Shown here: positions 5,424-13,055 of the stretch, in pieces
How positions within the stretch are numbered: position 1 is the stretch's first letter
How the letters are laid out: each line of letters starts with the position of its first letter
Assembly (NCBI GenBank): GCA_964416925.1
Contig: CAYQFQ010000007.1
Span: forward strand, 1-29,046
Length of the DNA: 29,046 nt
Reading direction: 5' to 3'
Source: CAYQFQ01 sp964416925
GTDB taxonomy: Bacteria > Patescibacteriota > Minisyncoccia > Phycocordibacterales > GWA1-40-21
The notes under the pieces: generated by a model
Database searches by the model: none
What the model saw: only the letters and a program-made list of their open reading frames with translations
What the model was told of the DNA's origin: nothing
Program-made: the position numbers and the translations under genes

Positions 5424-6731
5424 TTACTCCAAAGAACTCTTCAACAAGGACTGTCTATGATATTTAATAGCGAACCTGTGAGCCTCGTTGTTTGCAAGGA
5501 GAATTTCTTGCTCGTGCTTACGAGCCAAATTTGAGTCTCCGAGAATTTGGCTCGCTCTATGTCTTTCGTTTTTTACAACAGAAACAATTCCCAACTTGGA
5601 AGCCTCGCTTCCAAGTAAATTCTCAAAAACTTTTCTTGCAACAGTTATCTGTGCCTTTCCCCCATCAACAACAATGAGGTCTGGGAACCTCCATTCTTCA
5701 TGAGTTAATCTTCTCTCAAGAATCTCTTTCAAGGCCTTTATATCATTCTGTTTACTATTATTAATCTTGAATATTCTGTATTCATTTTTATTGGCAATGC
5801 CATTTTCTAATACCACCATCACACCCACATTGCTTTCCCCTGAAAAATGAGCTACGTCGTAAGCCTCAATACGAAAAACTTTTTCTTCCTCAAGGTTCGA
5901 CCTTTTTTGAGATTCAAGGTCGAACCTTTTCCCAGAAAAAGTTTCCGATTTTACTAATGCAATATCTTGAATATGTTGTAGAGCAAAAATAGTACGTTTA
6001 ATTTTATCTGCTTTTTCAAACTCCTGTCGTTTAGCCAGGTTCTTCATCTCCTTTTCTAAGTTCTTGAGTATCTTTTCTTTTTTACCCTCGAAAAACAAGA
6101 CAATATTTTTTATTATCTTTTTATAATCTTTTTTGTTTATAGAACCATCGCAAACACCCGGGCATAGGCCAATTTGCCTATTGAAACACGGCTTCCCTTG
6201 AGCTGGAATGCATCTATCTCTAAAAGGAAAAATCTTTCTAACTATTTTTAAAGCTTCTTTTAGTTGAGTGTCATTTGGATATGGACCGAAAATACATTTT
6301 GTTCGCTCCTCAAGGTTTGACCTTTTTTGAGATTCAAGGTCAAACCTTTTCCCGCGATTCAAATCAATATTTCTACCTCGCTCAACTAACACCCTTGGGA
6401 AATCTTCATCCGTTATAACAACATAATTAAAACTCTTATCATCTTTTTCTTTCGTATTATACTTTGGCTGATATTTTTTTATTAAATTATTTTCTAAAAT
6501 AAGAGCCTCCAGTACGGAGTCTGTTTTAATATAGTCTAAAGAATCAGCTTGAAAAACCATATCCAAAATAACCGCTCCCCTTGTAACAATAAGGTCGCGA
6601 GAAAAATAACTTTTTACCCTATCTTTAAGGGATGTCGCTTTTCCAATATACAGAATAATTCCTCCTTTTTTGAAGAAATAAACACCTGGATTGTCAGGTA
6701 TATTGAATTTTTTCATATCTTGACTGTTCAT
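5424..6731 (-). CDS. uvrC: UvrC, nucleotide excision repair endonuclease, without C-terminal HhH domain
   Basis: UvrC cuts on both sides of a lesion presented by UvrA/UvrB. Start: ATG at 6729-6731 (MNSQDMKKF), 12 bases after a TATAAT box; upstream codons to 6896 look non-coding. Length is 435 residues against roughly 600 in the family. In order: GIY-YIG nuclease (NPGVYFF, ILYIGKATSLKDR), CIFGPYPND, the cysteine cluster CIPAQGKPCFNRQIGLCPGVC, a UVR-like helix (EFEKADKIKRTIFAL), and the RNase H-like nuclease (EAYDVAHFSG, DLIVVDGGKAQ, VKNERH). It ends right after AIKYHRQSLLKSSLE, so the tandem helix-hairpin-helix domain is absent. Two 16-residue insertions, GKRFDLESQKRSNLEE, at about 127-142 and 267-282 come from a palindromic element. 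A terminator follows. Confidence 0.93.
   Translation of the reverse strand: MNSQDMKKFNIPDNPGVYFFKKGGIILYIGKATSLKDRVKSYFSRDLIVTRGAVILDMVFQADSLDYIKTDSVLEALILENNLIKKYQPKYNTKEKDDKSFNYVVITDEDFPRVLVERGRNIDLNRGKRFDLESQKRSNLEERTKCIFGPYPNDTQLKEALKIVRKIFPFRDRCIPAQGKPCFNRQIGLCPGVCDGSINKKDYKKIIKNIVLFFEGKKEKILKNLEKEMKNLAKRQEFEKADKIKRTIFALQHIQDIALVKSETFSGKRFDLESQKRSNLEEEKVFRIEAYDVAHFSGESNVGVMVVLENGIANKNEYRIFKINNSKQNDIKALKEILERRLTHEEWRFPDLIVVDGGKAQITVARKVFENLLGSEASKLGIVSVVKNERHRASQILGDSNLARKHEQEILLANNEAHRFAIKYHRQSLLKSSLE
5886..5933 (-). repeat. Translated palindromic element, uvrC copy A
   Basis: A 48-base in-frame insertion coding GKRFDLESQKRSNLEE. The arms AAGGTTCGACCTT and AAGGTCGAACCTT (5892-5904, 5916-5928) are perfect inverted repeats around 11 bases, and each arm is itself nearly self-complementary. 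Ends on the coding strand are GGGAAAAGG and CCTTGAGGA. It lies between the nuclease halves of UvrC, just before the RNase H-like domain. Confidence 0.85.
6306..6353 (-). repeat. Translated palindromic element, uvrC copy B
   Basis: A 48-base copy coding the same 16 residues as copy A. Apart from the wobble base of the last codon it differs at two positions: TTC to TTT (Phe) and TCG to TCA (Ser). The two changes pair with each other in the stem, so the hairpin stays perfect (arms AAGGTTTGACCTT and AAGGTCAAACCTT). It lies in the loop just before the CIFGPYP motif. Confidence 0.85.
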
Positions 6732-6749
6732 TACCTGTAATATATTATA
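6720..6749. promoter_or_regulatory. Overlapping divergent promoters: uvrC (-) and small gene 6800 (+)
   Basis: Plus strand: TTGACT (6720-6725), 17-base spacer, TATTAT (6743-6748). Minus strand: TATAAT at 6744-6749 for uvrC. The two -10 boxes lie on top of each other, and the uvrC start codon (6729-6731) sits inside the plus-strand spacer, so the two polymerases cannot bind together. Confidence 0.65.
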
Positions 6750-6799
6750 TTCCACGGACGAACACAAACACATAATGACGGTAAAAAAATGGGGGATCT

Positions 6800-7090
6800 G
6801 TGAAATTTCTGAAATTCTTTTCACTGTTACTGATAGCGGGTGGTCTCGGGCTTCTCGCGGTGATATATCACGAATGGGTCTGGCTGCTATTTTCAACCTG
6901 TTTATGTCTAGCTTTTTTCATGGCTTTCTGTTACGTGGTTTTTTTATCCTGCACTGCACCCCGTAATAAAACGCAAAATGAAAATGGGAGGGGCCTCGCT
7001 ATAAGCGCAGGAATCATGCTTTTATTCTTAGCCGTCATGTGCTTTATCTCAGCGAGAGGTCAATGTATAGAAATGGGATTATTTAAATAA
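6800..7090 (+). CDS. Small membrane protein (96 residues), unknown
   Basis: The start is GTG at 6800, chosen because GGGGGA lies just upstream (6791-6796) and the sequence begins as a good membrane segment (MKFLKFFSLLLIAGGLGLLAV). Three hydrophobic helices are visible at about residues 4-22, 26-52 and 68-84, with a hydrophilic loop PRNKTQNENGRG between the second and third. It contains several cysteines in or near the helices. I do not recognise the family. It is a stand-alone small unit with its own promoter and terminator, between uvrC (divergent) and uvrA (convergent). The downstream hairpin at 7104-7136 serves both it and uvrA. Confidence 0.65.
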   Translation: MKFLKFFSLLLIAGGLGLLAVIYHEWVWLLFSTCLCLAFFMAFCYVVFLSCTAPRNKTQNENGRGLAISAGIMLLFLAVMCFISARGQCIEMGLFK

Positions 7091-7103
7091 GGAGATTCAA
7101 TTT

Positions 7104-7136
7104 AAAATGGTATTGTATTCGTACGGTACCATTTTT
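7104..7136. terminator. Two-way terminator between gene 6800 and uvrA
   Basis: The stem AAAATGGTA/TACCATTTT (7104-7112, 7127-7135) has a 14-base loop and is followed by T. It overlaps the uvrA stop codon at 7135-7137. Confidence 0.65.
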
Positions 7137-9747
7137 ATTTCTTTAGATGTCTTTTTAGATAAAAACCTGTATGTGAATTCTTATTCATTGCAACGTCTTC
7201 TGGTGTTCCCTTCGCTACAATTTCCCCTCCCTTATTTCCCCCTTCAGGACCAATATCAATAATATAGTCAGCACATTTAACTAAATCTAAGTTATGTTCA
7301 ATAACAATAACTGTGTTTCCTGCATCAACAAGTTTCTGTAATATTTCTATAAGCTTCTTAACATCTTCATAGTGTAAACCGATAGTTGGCTCATCTAAGA
7401 TGTATATTGTTTTTTGCAAATGCGGTCTATAAAGTTCTGAAGCAATTTTCACTCTTTGTGCTTCTCCCCCTGATAGGGTCGTTGCAGATTGACCGAGTTT
7501 TAAATATCCAAGTCCAACTTCATTCATTTTACTTATCCTATCTGAAACAGCAGGCAAGTCTTCAAAAAACTTTGCCCCCTCCTCAACAGTCATATCAAGA
7601 ATCTGATAAATATTTTTACCCTTATATTTCACCTCAAGCGTTTCTTTAGTAAATCTTTTTCCACGACACACATCACAGGGAACATAAACTGTGGGTAAGA
7701 AATGCATTTCAACTTCTATTGTTCCATTTCCCTCGCAAGCCTCACATCTTCCACCAGGAACATTGAAGGAAAATCTGTTTGCTTTCCAACCTCTTTCCCT
7801 GGCTTCAACTGTATTTGCAAACATGTCGCGTATAAAAGTCCAAGCCCCTGTATAAGTAGCTGGGTTTGATCTTGGAGTTCTGCCAATTGGTGACTGGTCA
7901 ATCAAAATAGTTCTTCCGACATATTCTGTTCCAGATATTGAAGCACAATTTACAACTTCATTTGTTCTAAGTTTTCTATCAAGTCTTCCCTGCAAATTCT
8001 TATATAAAATTTCATAAACAAAAGATGATTTTCCTGAGCCCGATACTCCTGTGACACAAACAAGTTTACCTAAGGGAACATCTATATTCATATTTTTTAT
8101 ATTGAATATATTTCCTCCTCTGATTTTTACTTTTCCTTTATCTTGGTCTCTCCTTTTGTCTGGAATTTCTATCTTATTATCTCCTCTTAAATAATCTAGG
8201 GTCAATGATTCAGAAGGGTTTGTTTTTGCAGTTAGAAGCTTATCCAAGTATCCAGACACAACAACTTCACCTCCATGAACTCCAGCACCAGGACCGATAT
8301 CAACAATAAAGTCAGATGCAAACATTGTGTCCTCATCGTGCTCAACTACTAGAATCGTGTTCCCAAGGTCTCTAAGATTAATAAGCGTCTTTATTAGCTT
8401 ATCATTGTCCCTTTGATGTAGTCCTATTGTAGGTTCATCCAAGACATAAAGAGCGCCCACAAGCCCAGAACCAAGCTGTGATGCAAGACGAATTCTCTGC
8501 GCTTCTCCACCAGACAAGGTGTTTGCACGTCTATCTAGAGAGAGGTATTCAATACCAACATTTTTCATAAAATCTAATCTTGATTTTATTTCTTTCACAA
8601 CAACATTTGAAATTTCTTGTTCAGTTTCAGTAAGTTTAACTTCTTCAATAAATTCACGAGCGAGTGTTATAGGCTTTCTTGTATAGTCAACAATATTAAT
8701 ACCTCCAACAAGAACATGAAGAGCTTCTTCACGAAGTCTTGCACCGTTACATTTTGGACAAGGTTCATCTGAAAAGAAATCCCTTGTTCCAAGTCCGTTA
8801 CATTCAGCGCATGCGCCGTATGGTGAGTTGAAAGAAAAAAGTCTTGGTTCAATCTCTGGATATGAATATCCGTCGTATGGACACATAAACTTCACAGACA
8901 TAAGTTTTTCGCCTTCTAAGGTTTCAATTTTTAGCAATCCTTTTGATTCTTCTACCGCTTTTTCAATAGCATCAGAGAGCCTTTCTTTTACGCCAGCCTT
9001 CTTTTCTTTAAATTCACTAATATAAAATTCATCAACAAGCACATCAATATCGTGCTTCTTTTGTTTATTTAAAATTATTTGTTCTCTAAGTTTTTTAACT
9101 TCCCCATCTACTTTCACTTTCTCATATCCTTTTTCAAGTAGGTCATACAAAAGTTGATAATATTCACCCTTTCTTCCGACAACAACAGGAGAATAAATTT
9201 TAACTTTATCGTTATCTACTTCCACACCTAATATTTCTTTCTTATCAGAAGTTTTTATTTTTGAAATACTATTTATAATAGTTTCCATTATTTCTTCCTT
9301 TGAAAGTTTTTTAATTTCTCTGTCACAGACGAGACAGTGTGGTCTGCCAATACGCGCAAAAAGAATTCTGAGATAGTCATAAATTTCAGTGATAGTTGCA
9401 ACAGTAGAACGGGGATTATTTGAGCGAGATTTCTGGTCTATGGCGATTGCTGGAGAAAGACCTGTAATCTCATCTACGTCCGGCTTCTGCATTTGATGTA
9501 AAAACTGTCTAGCATAAGATGATAGAGATTCTATATATCTCCTCTGTCCTTCGGCAAAAATAGTATCAAAAGCAAAAGATGATTTTCCGGAACCAGAAAT
9601 ACCGGTGACTGCAATCATCTTGTTTCTTGGCATTTCTACATATATATCCTTCAGGTTGTTTGTTCTAGCACCTTTAACAACTATTTTGTCTTCTTCAACA
9701 ACCTTGCAAACATTAGGATTTTCGCATTTTTTTGATTTTATTGTCAT
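7135..9747 (-). CDS. uvrA: UvrA, excision repair ATPase
   Basis: UvrA dimers scan DNA for bulky lesions and load UvrB. The 870 residues hold two ABC ATPase modules. The first has Walker A GISGSGKSS near residue 50, signature LSGGEAQRIRLASQLG and Walker B LYVLDEPTIGLH; the second has GVSGSGKSS, LSGGEAQRVKIASEL and IYILDEPTIGLH. Zinc-finger cysteine pairs are present: CLVC, CAECNGLG with CPKC, and CEACEGNG with CDVC. The UvrB-binding and signature-domain segments (SPAIAIDQKS, NPRSTVATITEIYDYLR) are normal. It is somewhat shorter than the usual 930-950 residues, mainly from shorter loops. The ATG at 9747 has no Shine-Dalgarno sequence; AT-rich TATATA overlaps it. A palindromic GC-rich pair (CCCTAGGG, CCCCGGGG) lies 20-40 bases upstream. 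Confidence 0.96.
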   Translation of the reverse strand: MTIKSKKCENPNVCKVVEEDKIVVKGARTNNLKDIYVEMPRNKMIAVTGISGSGKSSFAFDTIFAEGQRRYIESLSSYARQFLHQMQKPDVDEITGLSPAIAIDQKSRSNNPRSTVATITEIYDYLRILFARIGRPHCLVCDREIKKLSKEEIMETIINSISKIKTSDKKEILGVEVDNDKVKIYSPVVVGRKGEYYQLLYDLLEKGYEKVKVDGEVKKLREQIILNKQKKHDIDVLVDEFYISEFKEKKAGVKERLSDAIEKAVEESKGLLKIETLEGEKLMSVKFMCPYDGYSYPEIEPRLFSFNSPYGACAECNGLGTRDFFSDEPCPKCNGARLREEALHVLVGGINIVDYTRKPITLAREFIEEVKLTETEQEISNVVVKEIKSRLDFMKNVGIEYLSLDRRANTLSGGEAQRIRLASQLGSGLVGALYVLDEPTIGLHQRDNDKLIKTLINLRDLGNTILVVEHDEDTMFASDFIVDIGPGAGVHGGEVVVSGYLDKLLTAKTNPSESLTLDYLRGDNKIEIPDKRRDQDKGKVKIRGGNIFNIKNMNIDVPLGKLVCVTGVSGSGKSSFVYEILYKNLQGRLDRKLRTNEVVNCASISGTEYVGRTILIDQSPIGRTPRSNPATYTGAWTFIRDMFANTVEARERGWKANRFSFNVPGGRCEACEGNGTIEVEMHFLPTVYVPCDVCRGKRFTKETLEVKYKGKNIYQILDMTVEEGAKFFEDLPAVSDRISKMNEVGLGYLKLGQSATTLSGGEAQRVKIASELYRPHLQKTIYILDEPTIGLHYEDVKKLIEILQKLVDAGNTVIVIEHNLDLVKCADYIIDIGPEGGNKGGEIVAKGTPEDVAMNKNSHTGFYLKRHLKK

Positions 9748-9868
9748 ATATACTGCAAATTGCCCCGGGGTTCGTCCCTAGGGTATTACTATGACCAAAA
9801 TTAAGTCTTTCTGCACTTAATTAGGTTAAAGTTATATTACTACACTTTATAAGTTTGGCAATAATAAA

Positions 9869-9896
9869 AGCCGTCCTAGAGTTTGTGCGGACGGCT
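9869..9896 (-). terminator. Second terminator of the broken small unit
   Basis: On the minus strand the stem AGCCGTCC/GGACGGCT is followed by TTTATTATT. It lies about 50 bases past the first hairpin (9948-9986), making a tandem pair before uvrA. Confidence 0.75.
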
Positions 9897-9947
9897 CCTC
9901 GATATCGTAACTTTCTCTGTCACTCAATGAAATTTGGGCAAACTAAA

Positions 9948-9986
9948 ACCGGAGTATCATCATGCAAGCATGAGAGTGACTCCGGT
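9948..9986 (-). terminator. First terminator of the broken small unit
   Basis: The outer stem ACCGGAGT/ACTCCGGT encloses an inner hairpin CATGC-AA-GCATG. On the minus strand it is followed by TTTTAG. It lies 26 bases after the last UGA of the disrupted reading frame. Confidence 0.65.
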
Positions 9987-10012
9987 CTTCATCCTTGATT
10001 GCTCAAAGATGG

Positions 10013-10321
10013 TTGCTGTCCTTGTTGTGGTATTCCGTCACCTGGATTGTGATGAGGAAAACCTTACATCTTGGCCCACAAGTTGTAGCTCAAGATCTAC
10101 ATATCGACAACATTTTCCATGGCTCACCTGGAATAGTGTGTCTATGTCCATCTGGTATGATGGAAAGACCTAAGACTTCATCTGACTCAAAGAACAAACC
10201 AATATCGATTTACCGTCAATTCTACATTTGAAACGATCCGTGCAACCTTACACCGTAGACTAGTGTAATCGCACCCCGACGAATCTATATAATAATCTTC
10301 CGCGGAAAGATTCACCGCCAC
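10013..10321 (-). pseudogene. Disrupted small gene with strong promoter and terminators (or a ~450-base RNA)
   Basis: From GTG at 10321 or 10315 a frame of about 42 codons runs to UGA at 10187-10189 (NLSAEDYYIDSSGCDYTSL, then VELTVNRYWFVL). At CTT-TGA the plus-one frame continues without a break as ESDEVLGLSIIPDGHRHT, then PGEPWKMLSICRS. It meets UGA at 10090-10092 and goes on in the same frame to UGA at 10013-10015 (CKVFLITIQVTEYHNKDSNHL). Together this makes about 100 codons between a consensus-like promoter and two terminators, the same plan as the intact small units. No clear Shine-Dalgarno sequence is visible. I read it as a decayed small gene with one frameshift and one stop. A structured non-coding RNA is the alternative; the conserved cores of RNase P RNA and tmRNA are not seen. 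Confidence 0.4.
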
Positions 10322-10348
10322 AGATCTGATGTCTCTATGGTTGATAAT

Positions 10349-10376
10349 AGTATAGCATATCCAGCAAATAAGTCAA
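10349..10376 (-). promoter_or_regulatory. Promoter of the disrupted small unit
   Basis: On the minus strand TTGACT (10371-10376) is followed by a 16-base spacer and TATACT (10349-10354). The transcript would run 10340 to about 9869. Nothing else is seen between here and the uvrB stop at 10459 except AT-rich sequence with a weak hairpin. Confidence 0.75.
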
Positions 10377-10458
10377 GCATTTTATCATTTTCTTTTTATA
10401 ACACAAAATTAGCTATATTTATAGCCATATTTATCAATATTAGTTCAAATGAGTTAGA

Positions 10459-12558
10459 TTATTTAGAACCAAACCTTAGTCCTTTAATCTTCGCTTTTTT
10501 TATCTTATCTTTTTGCTCTACAATTTTGACTTGTTTCCCTATTGCTTCATTAATAGCTTTTATTTCATCACGAATAATAGCTGCAGTCTCAAAGTCCAAC
10601 ACCTTCACAGCCTCAGACATCTGTTTTTCTTTTTCTTTTATAAGTTTCTTCGGACTAGTTTTTGCAATCTTTAAATCAATTTCCAAAAGCTCATTCACGG
10701 CATTATCGTGCTCTGTCTTCAAATGTTCCATTATGTCTTTAACATTTTTTATAATTGTCTTTGGAGTAATACCGTGTTCTTCGTTGTATTTCATCTGCAC
10801 ACCACGTCTTCTGTTTGTCTCAGCGATAGCTCTCTCCATTGAACCTGTGATTCTGTCAGCATATAAGACCACTTTACCTAAGACGTTTCTTGCTGCACGT
10901 CCGATAATCTGAATAAGTGAAGTTTCTGAACGCAAGAATCCTTCTTTGTCCGCATCAAGAATCCCTATGAATTCAACTTCAGGCAAATCTAGTCCTTCTC
11001 TAAGCAGGTTTACTCCAACAATACAATCAAATACTCCCCTTCTAAAATTTGAAAGTATTTCTATTCTATCTATTGTTTTTATTTCACTATGCAGGTACTC
11101 AGCTTTAATTCCTTTGTCTTTGAGATATGAGCTCAAATCTTCCGCCATCTTTTTTGTAAGTGTCGTTGCAATCACCCTTCCACCATTTTTAATTACTCTT
11201 TCTGTTTCTGCTATAAAATCAAAAACCTGACTTTTGTTTACACCCATCTTCTCAGTTATTGGTCTTATTTCAATCTCTGGATCAAGAAGTCCAGTTGGTC
11301 GAATAACTTGTTCTACTACTTGATCTGAATTTTCTATTTCATAAGGACTTGGTGTAGCAGAAGTGTATATTGTCTGTCCAACTCTTTCTTCAAATTCATC
11401 AAATCTAAGAGGTCTATTATCTTTCGCAGAGGGTAATCTAAAACCATACTCAACGAGGGTATTTTTTCTTGAAGCATCTCCGGCTTGCATACCACGGATC
11501 TGTGGCAAGGCGACGTGCGACTCGTCAATAATTGTTAGGAAGTCAGGACTTCCATCTGTTTTCTTTGGAAAATATTCAAGAAGTGTATCTGGAGCCTCAC
11601 CTGATGGCTTACCAGAAAAATGTCTAGAATAGTTTTCAATGCCGTTACAGTAGCCAACTTCTCTTATGAGAGATATATCGTAGTTTGTTCTCCTCTTTAG
11701 TCTTTCAGCCTCAAGAGTCTTCCCTTGTTTTTTTAATTCAGCAACTCGAGCATCAGCTTCCTTTCTAATACTAAGAACCGCTTTTTCTTGCTGTTCTTTG
11801 TTGGTCATAAAGTGTTTTGCAGGAAAGACAAAAAATGAATCCAAATTATCTTCTGTTATATTTCTTGAGACTAAATCAATCTTCTGGATTGAAGACACAA
11901 TATCATTATCTATACTCACTTTATAAATAATCTTTTCATTCATCGGCACAACTTCAAGGCCATTTCCAACAGCACGAATTTGACCTGGCTCAAGATCTGA
12001 GTTTGTTCTTTCAAATTGAACACCTATAAGTTTCTTGATTAAATCTTGTCTTGAAATATGCTGTCCTTTTTCAATCTTAATATTTACATTCATGTATTCC
12101 TCGGGACTTCCAAGGTTATATATACAGGAAACAGATGCAACAATAATAACGTCCTTACGGGTCAAAATTGCCTGTGTAGAAGCGTGTCTCAACCTGTCTA
12201 TCTCTTCATTTATCATAGCCTCCTTTTCTATATAAGTATCAGTAATCGGCATATATGCTTCCGGCTGATAGTAGTCATAATACGAGACAAAATAGTGGAC
12301 CGCATTGTTTGGGAAAAATTCTCTATATTCTTGAGCAAGCTGTGCCGCAAGAGTTTTATTGTGAGCAATCACAAGAGTAGGTTTGCCTATTTGGGCAATT
12401 ACATTCGCCATAGTGTAAGTCTTTCCTGAACCAGTAACACCAAGAAGGGTTTGTTTTTTGAAACCCTTATTTATTCCCTCAACAAGCTTCTCTATGGCTT
12501 GTGGCTGGTCTCCTGCTGGAGCAAAATCTGATTTAATTGTAAAAACTTTGTTTGACAT
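10459..12558 (-). CDS. uvrB: UvrB, excision repair helicase-like subunit
   Basis: UvrB verifies the lesion and recruits UvrC. The start is ATG at 12556-12558 (MSNKVFTIKSDF), giving 699 residues; codons upstream to 12597 are not conserved-looking, and a CATAAT box lies 10 bases before this ATG. Visible motifs: Walker A GVTGSGKTYT, the beta-hairpin region YVSYYDYYQPEAYMP, motif II IDESH, SGKPSGEAPDTLLEYFP, helicase C-terminal motifs (ATTLTKKMAEDLSSYL, GVNLLREGLDLPEV, QIIGRAARN) and a C-terminal UVR helix (EKQMSEAVKVLDFETAAIIRDEI) that would bind UvrC. The extra C-terminal tail of about 30 residues is lysine-rich. It has no obvious SOS box. The promoter overlaps that of the divergent small gene at 12630. 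Confidence 0.96.
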   Translation of the reverse strand: MSNKVFTIKSDFAPAGDQPQAIEKLVEGINKGFKKQTLLGVTGSGKTYTMANVIAQIGKPTLVIAHNKTLAAQLAQEYREFFPNNAVHYFVSYYDYYQPEAYMPITDTYIEKEAMINEEIDRLRHASTQAILTRKDVIIVASVSCIYNLGSPEEYMNVNIKIEKGQHISRQDLIKKLIGVQFERTNSDLEPGQIRAVGNGLEVVPMNEKIIYKVSIDNDIVSSIQKIDLVSRNITEDNLDSFFVFPAKHFMTNKEQQEKAVLSIRKEADARVAELKKQGKTLEAERLKRRTNYDISLIREVGYCNGIENYSRHFSGKPSGEAPDTLLEYFPKKTDGSPDFLTIIDESHVALPQIRGMQAGDASRKNTLVEYGFRLPSAKDNRPLRFDEFEERVGQTIYTSATPSPYEIENSDQVVEQVIRPTGLLDPEIEIRPITEKMGVNKSQVFDFIAETERVIKNGGRVIATTLTKKMAEDLSSYLKDKGIKAEYLHSEIKTIDRIEILSNFRRGVFDCIVGVNLLREGLDLPEVEFIGILDADKEGFLRSETSLIQIIGRAARNVLGKVVLYADRITGSMERAIAETNRRRGVQMKYNEEHGITPKTIIKNVKDIMEHLKTEHDNAVNELLEIDLKIAKTSPKKLIKEKEKQMSEAVKVLDFETAAIIRDEIKAINEAIGKQVKIVEQKDKIKKAKIKGLRFGSK

Positions 12559-12581
12559 TTGAATTGTGATTATGCTACATT
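12552..12581. promoter_or_regulatory. Overlapping divergent promoters: uvrB (-) and small gene 12630 (+)
   Basis: Plus strand: TTGACA (12552-12557), 18-base spacer, TACATT (12576-12581) preceded by TGC. Minus strand: CATAAT (12569-12574), 10 bases before the uvrB ATG. The -35 box of the plus promoter covers the uvrB start codon. Confidence 0.6.
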
Positions 12582-12629
12582 TTGAAAGGAAAAACAAGGT
12601 ACAAAATACTCAAAAAAGAGAGGTGTAAC

Positions 12630-12938
12630 ATGAATCTCACAGATGAAAGAAAGGGTAAGTTGGCTCTGGCAATCTTGAAAAAAATGTTGAATCTCGCAGA
12701 GACGGACGTCTTTTCTGATTCAGACGCAAAAAATCATGTGGAAGCACTCGTTGATATTTTCGAGATGCTTCCGAAAGAGGTCGGTACGAATAAAGCCGAA
12801 ATTTTTTCTCTTTTCCGCGAAATGCACTTTGTGCAAAACCATGAAGCATTCGATCGGGCTGTCAAAAATCTGGGTGGATCGACAGAGGAACAAGCACCTG
12901 AAGTAGGAACACCCGATCCTGATTTCACGGGACAGTAA
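12630..12938 (+). CDS. Small helical protein (102 residues), unknown
   Basis: The start is ATG at 12630, fixed by AGAGAGG 5-10 bases upstream; a longer reading from 12582 has no ribosome site and covers the leader. The protein begins MNLTDERKGKLALAILKKML and is predicted to be almost all helix up to residue 85. It ends in an acidic, proline-rich tail (EEQAPEVGTPDPDFTGQ). No membrane segment or cysteine is seen. I do not recognise its family. It belongs to the small stand-alone units: divergent from uvrB, own promoter, own terminator, and G+C visibly above uvrB. The next unit follows directly on the same strand with its own promoter. Confidence 0.75.
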   Translation: MNLTDERKGKLALAILKKMLNLAETDVFSDSDAKNHVEALVDIFEMLPKEVGTNKAEIFSLFREMHFVQNHEAFDRAVKNLGGSTEEQAPEVGTPDPDFTGQ

Positions 12939-12957
12939 ATCTGTCCTTCTTACAACA

Positions 12958-12986
12958 AGCGACCGCACACTCTGCGGTCGCTTTTT
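12958..12986 (+). terminator. Terminator of gene 12630
   Basis: The stem AGCGACCGCA/TGCGGTCGCT is followed by five T, 20 bases after the stop. Confidence 0.9.
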
Positions 12987-12989
12987 AAA

Positions 12990-13017
12990 TTGACCAAATG
13001 ATTATTCGTGGTAATAT
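12990..13017 (+). promoter_or_regulatory. Promoter of gene 13056
   Basis: TTGACC (12990-12995) is followed by a 16-base spacer and TAATAT (13012-13017). It begins a few bases behind the previous unit's terminator. Confidence 0.75.
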
Positions 13018-13055
13018 CAAACAAACACGAGTTCTTAACTTGAAGGAGAGAAGTA

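Noticed and set aside
6732..6896. Upstream extension of UvrC by 55 residues
   Set aside because: The extension runs through the promoter and the start of the divergent small gene and shows no UvrC similarity; ATG at 6731 fits the -10 box.
9934..10231. Two overlapping plus-strand reading frames of about 79 codons in the uvrA-uvrB intergenic region
   Set aside because: The only good promoter and both T-tailed terminators are on the minus strand; neither frame has a ribosome site, and their proteins look random (many W, C, S).
10013..10321. tmRNA, RNase P RNA or 6S RNA
   Set aside because: The conserved RNase P core and the tmRNA tRNA-like ends and tag are not found; the region reads better as a broken coding unit.
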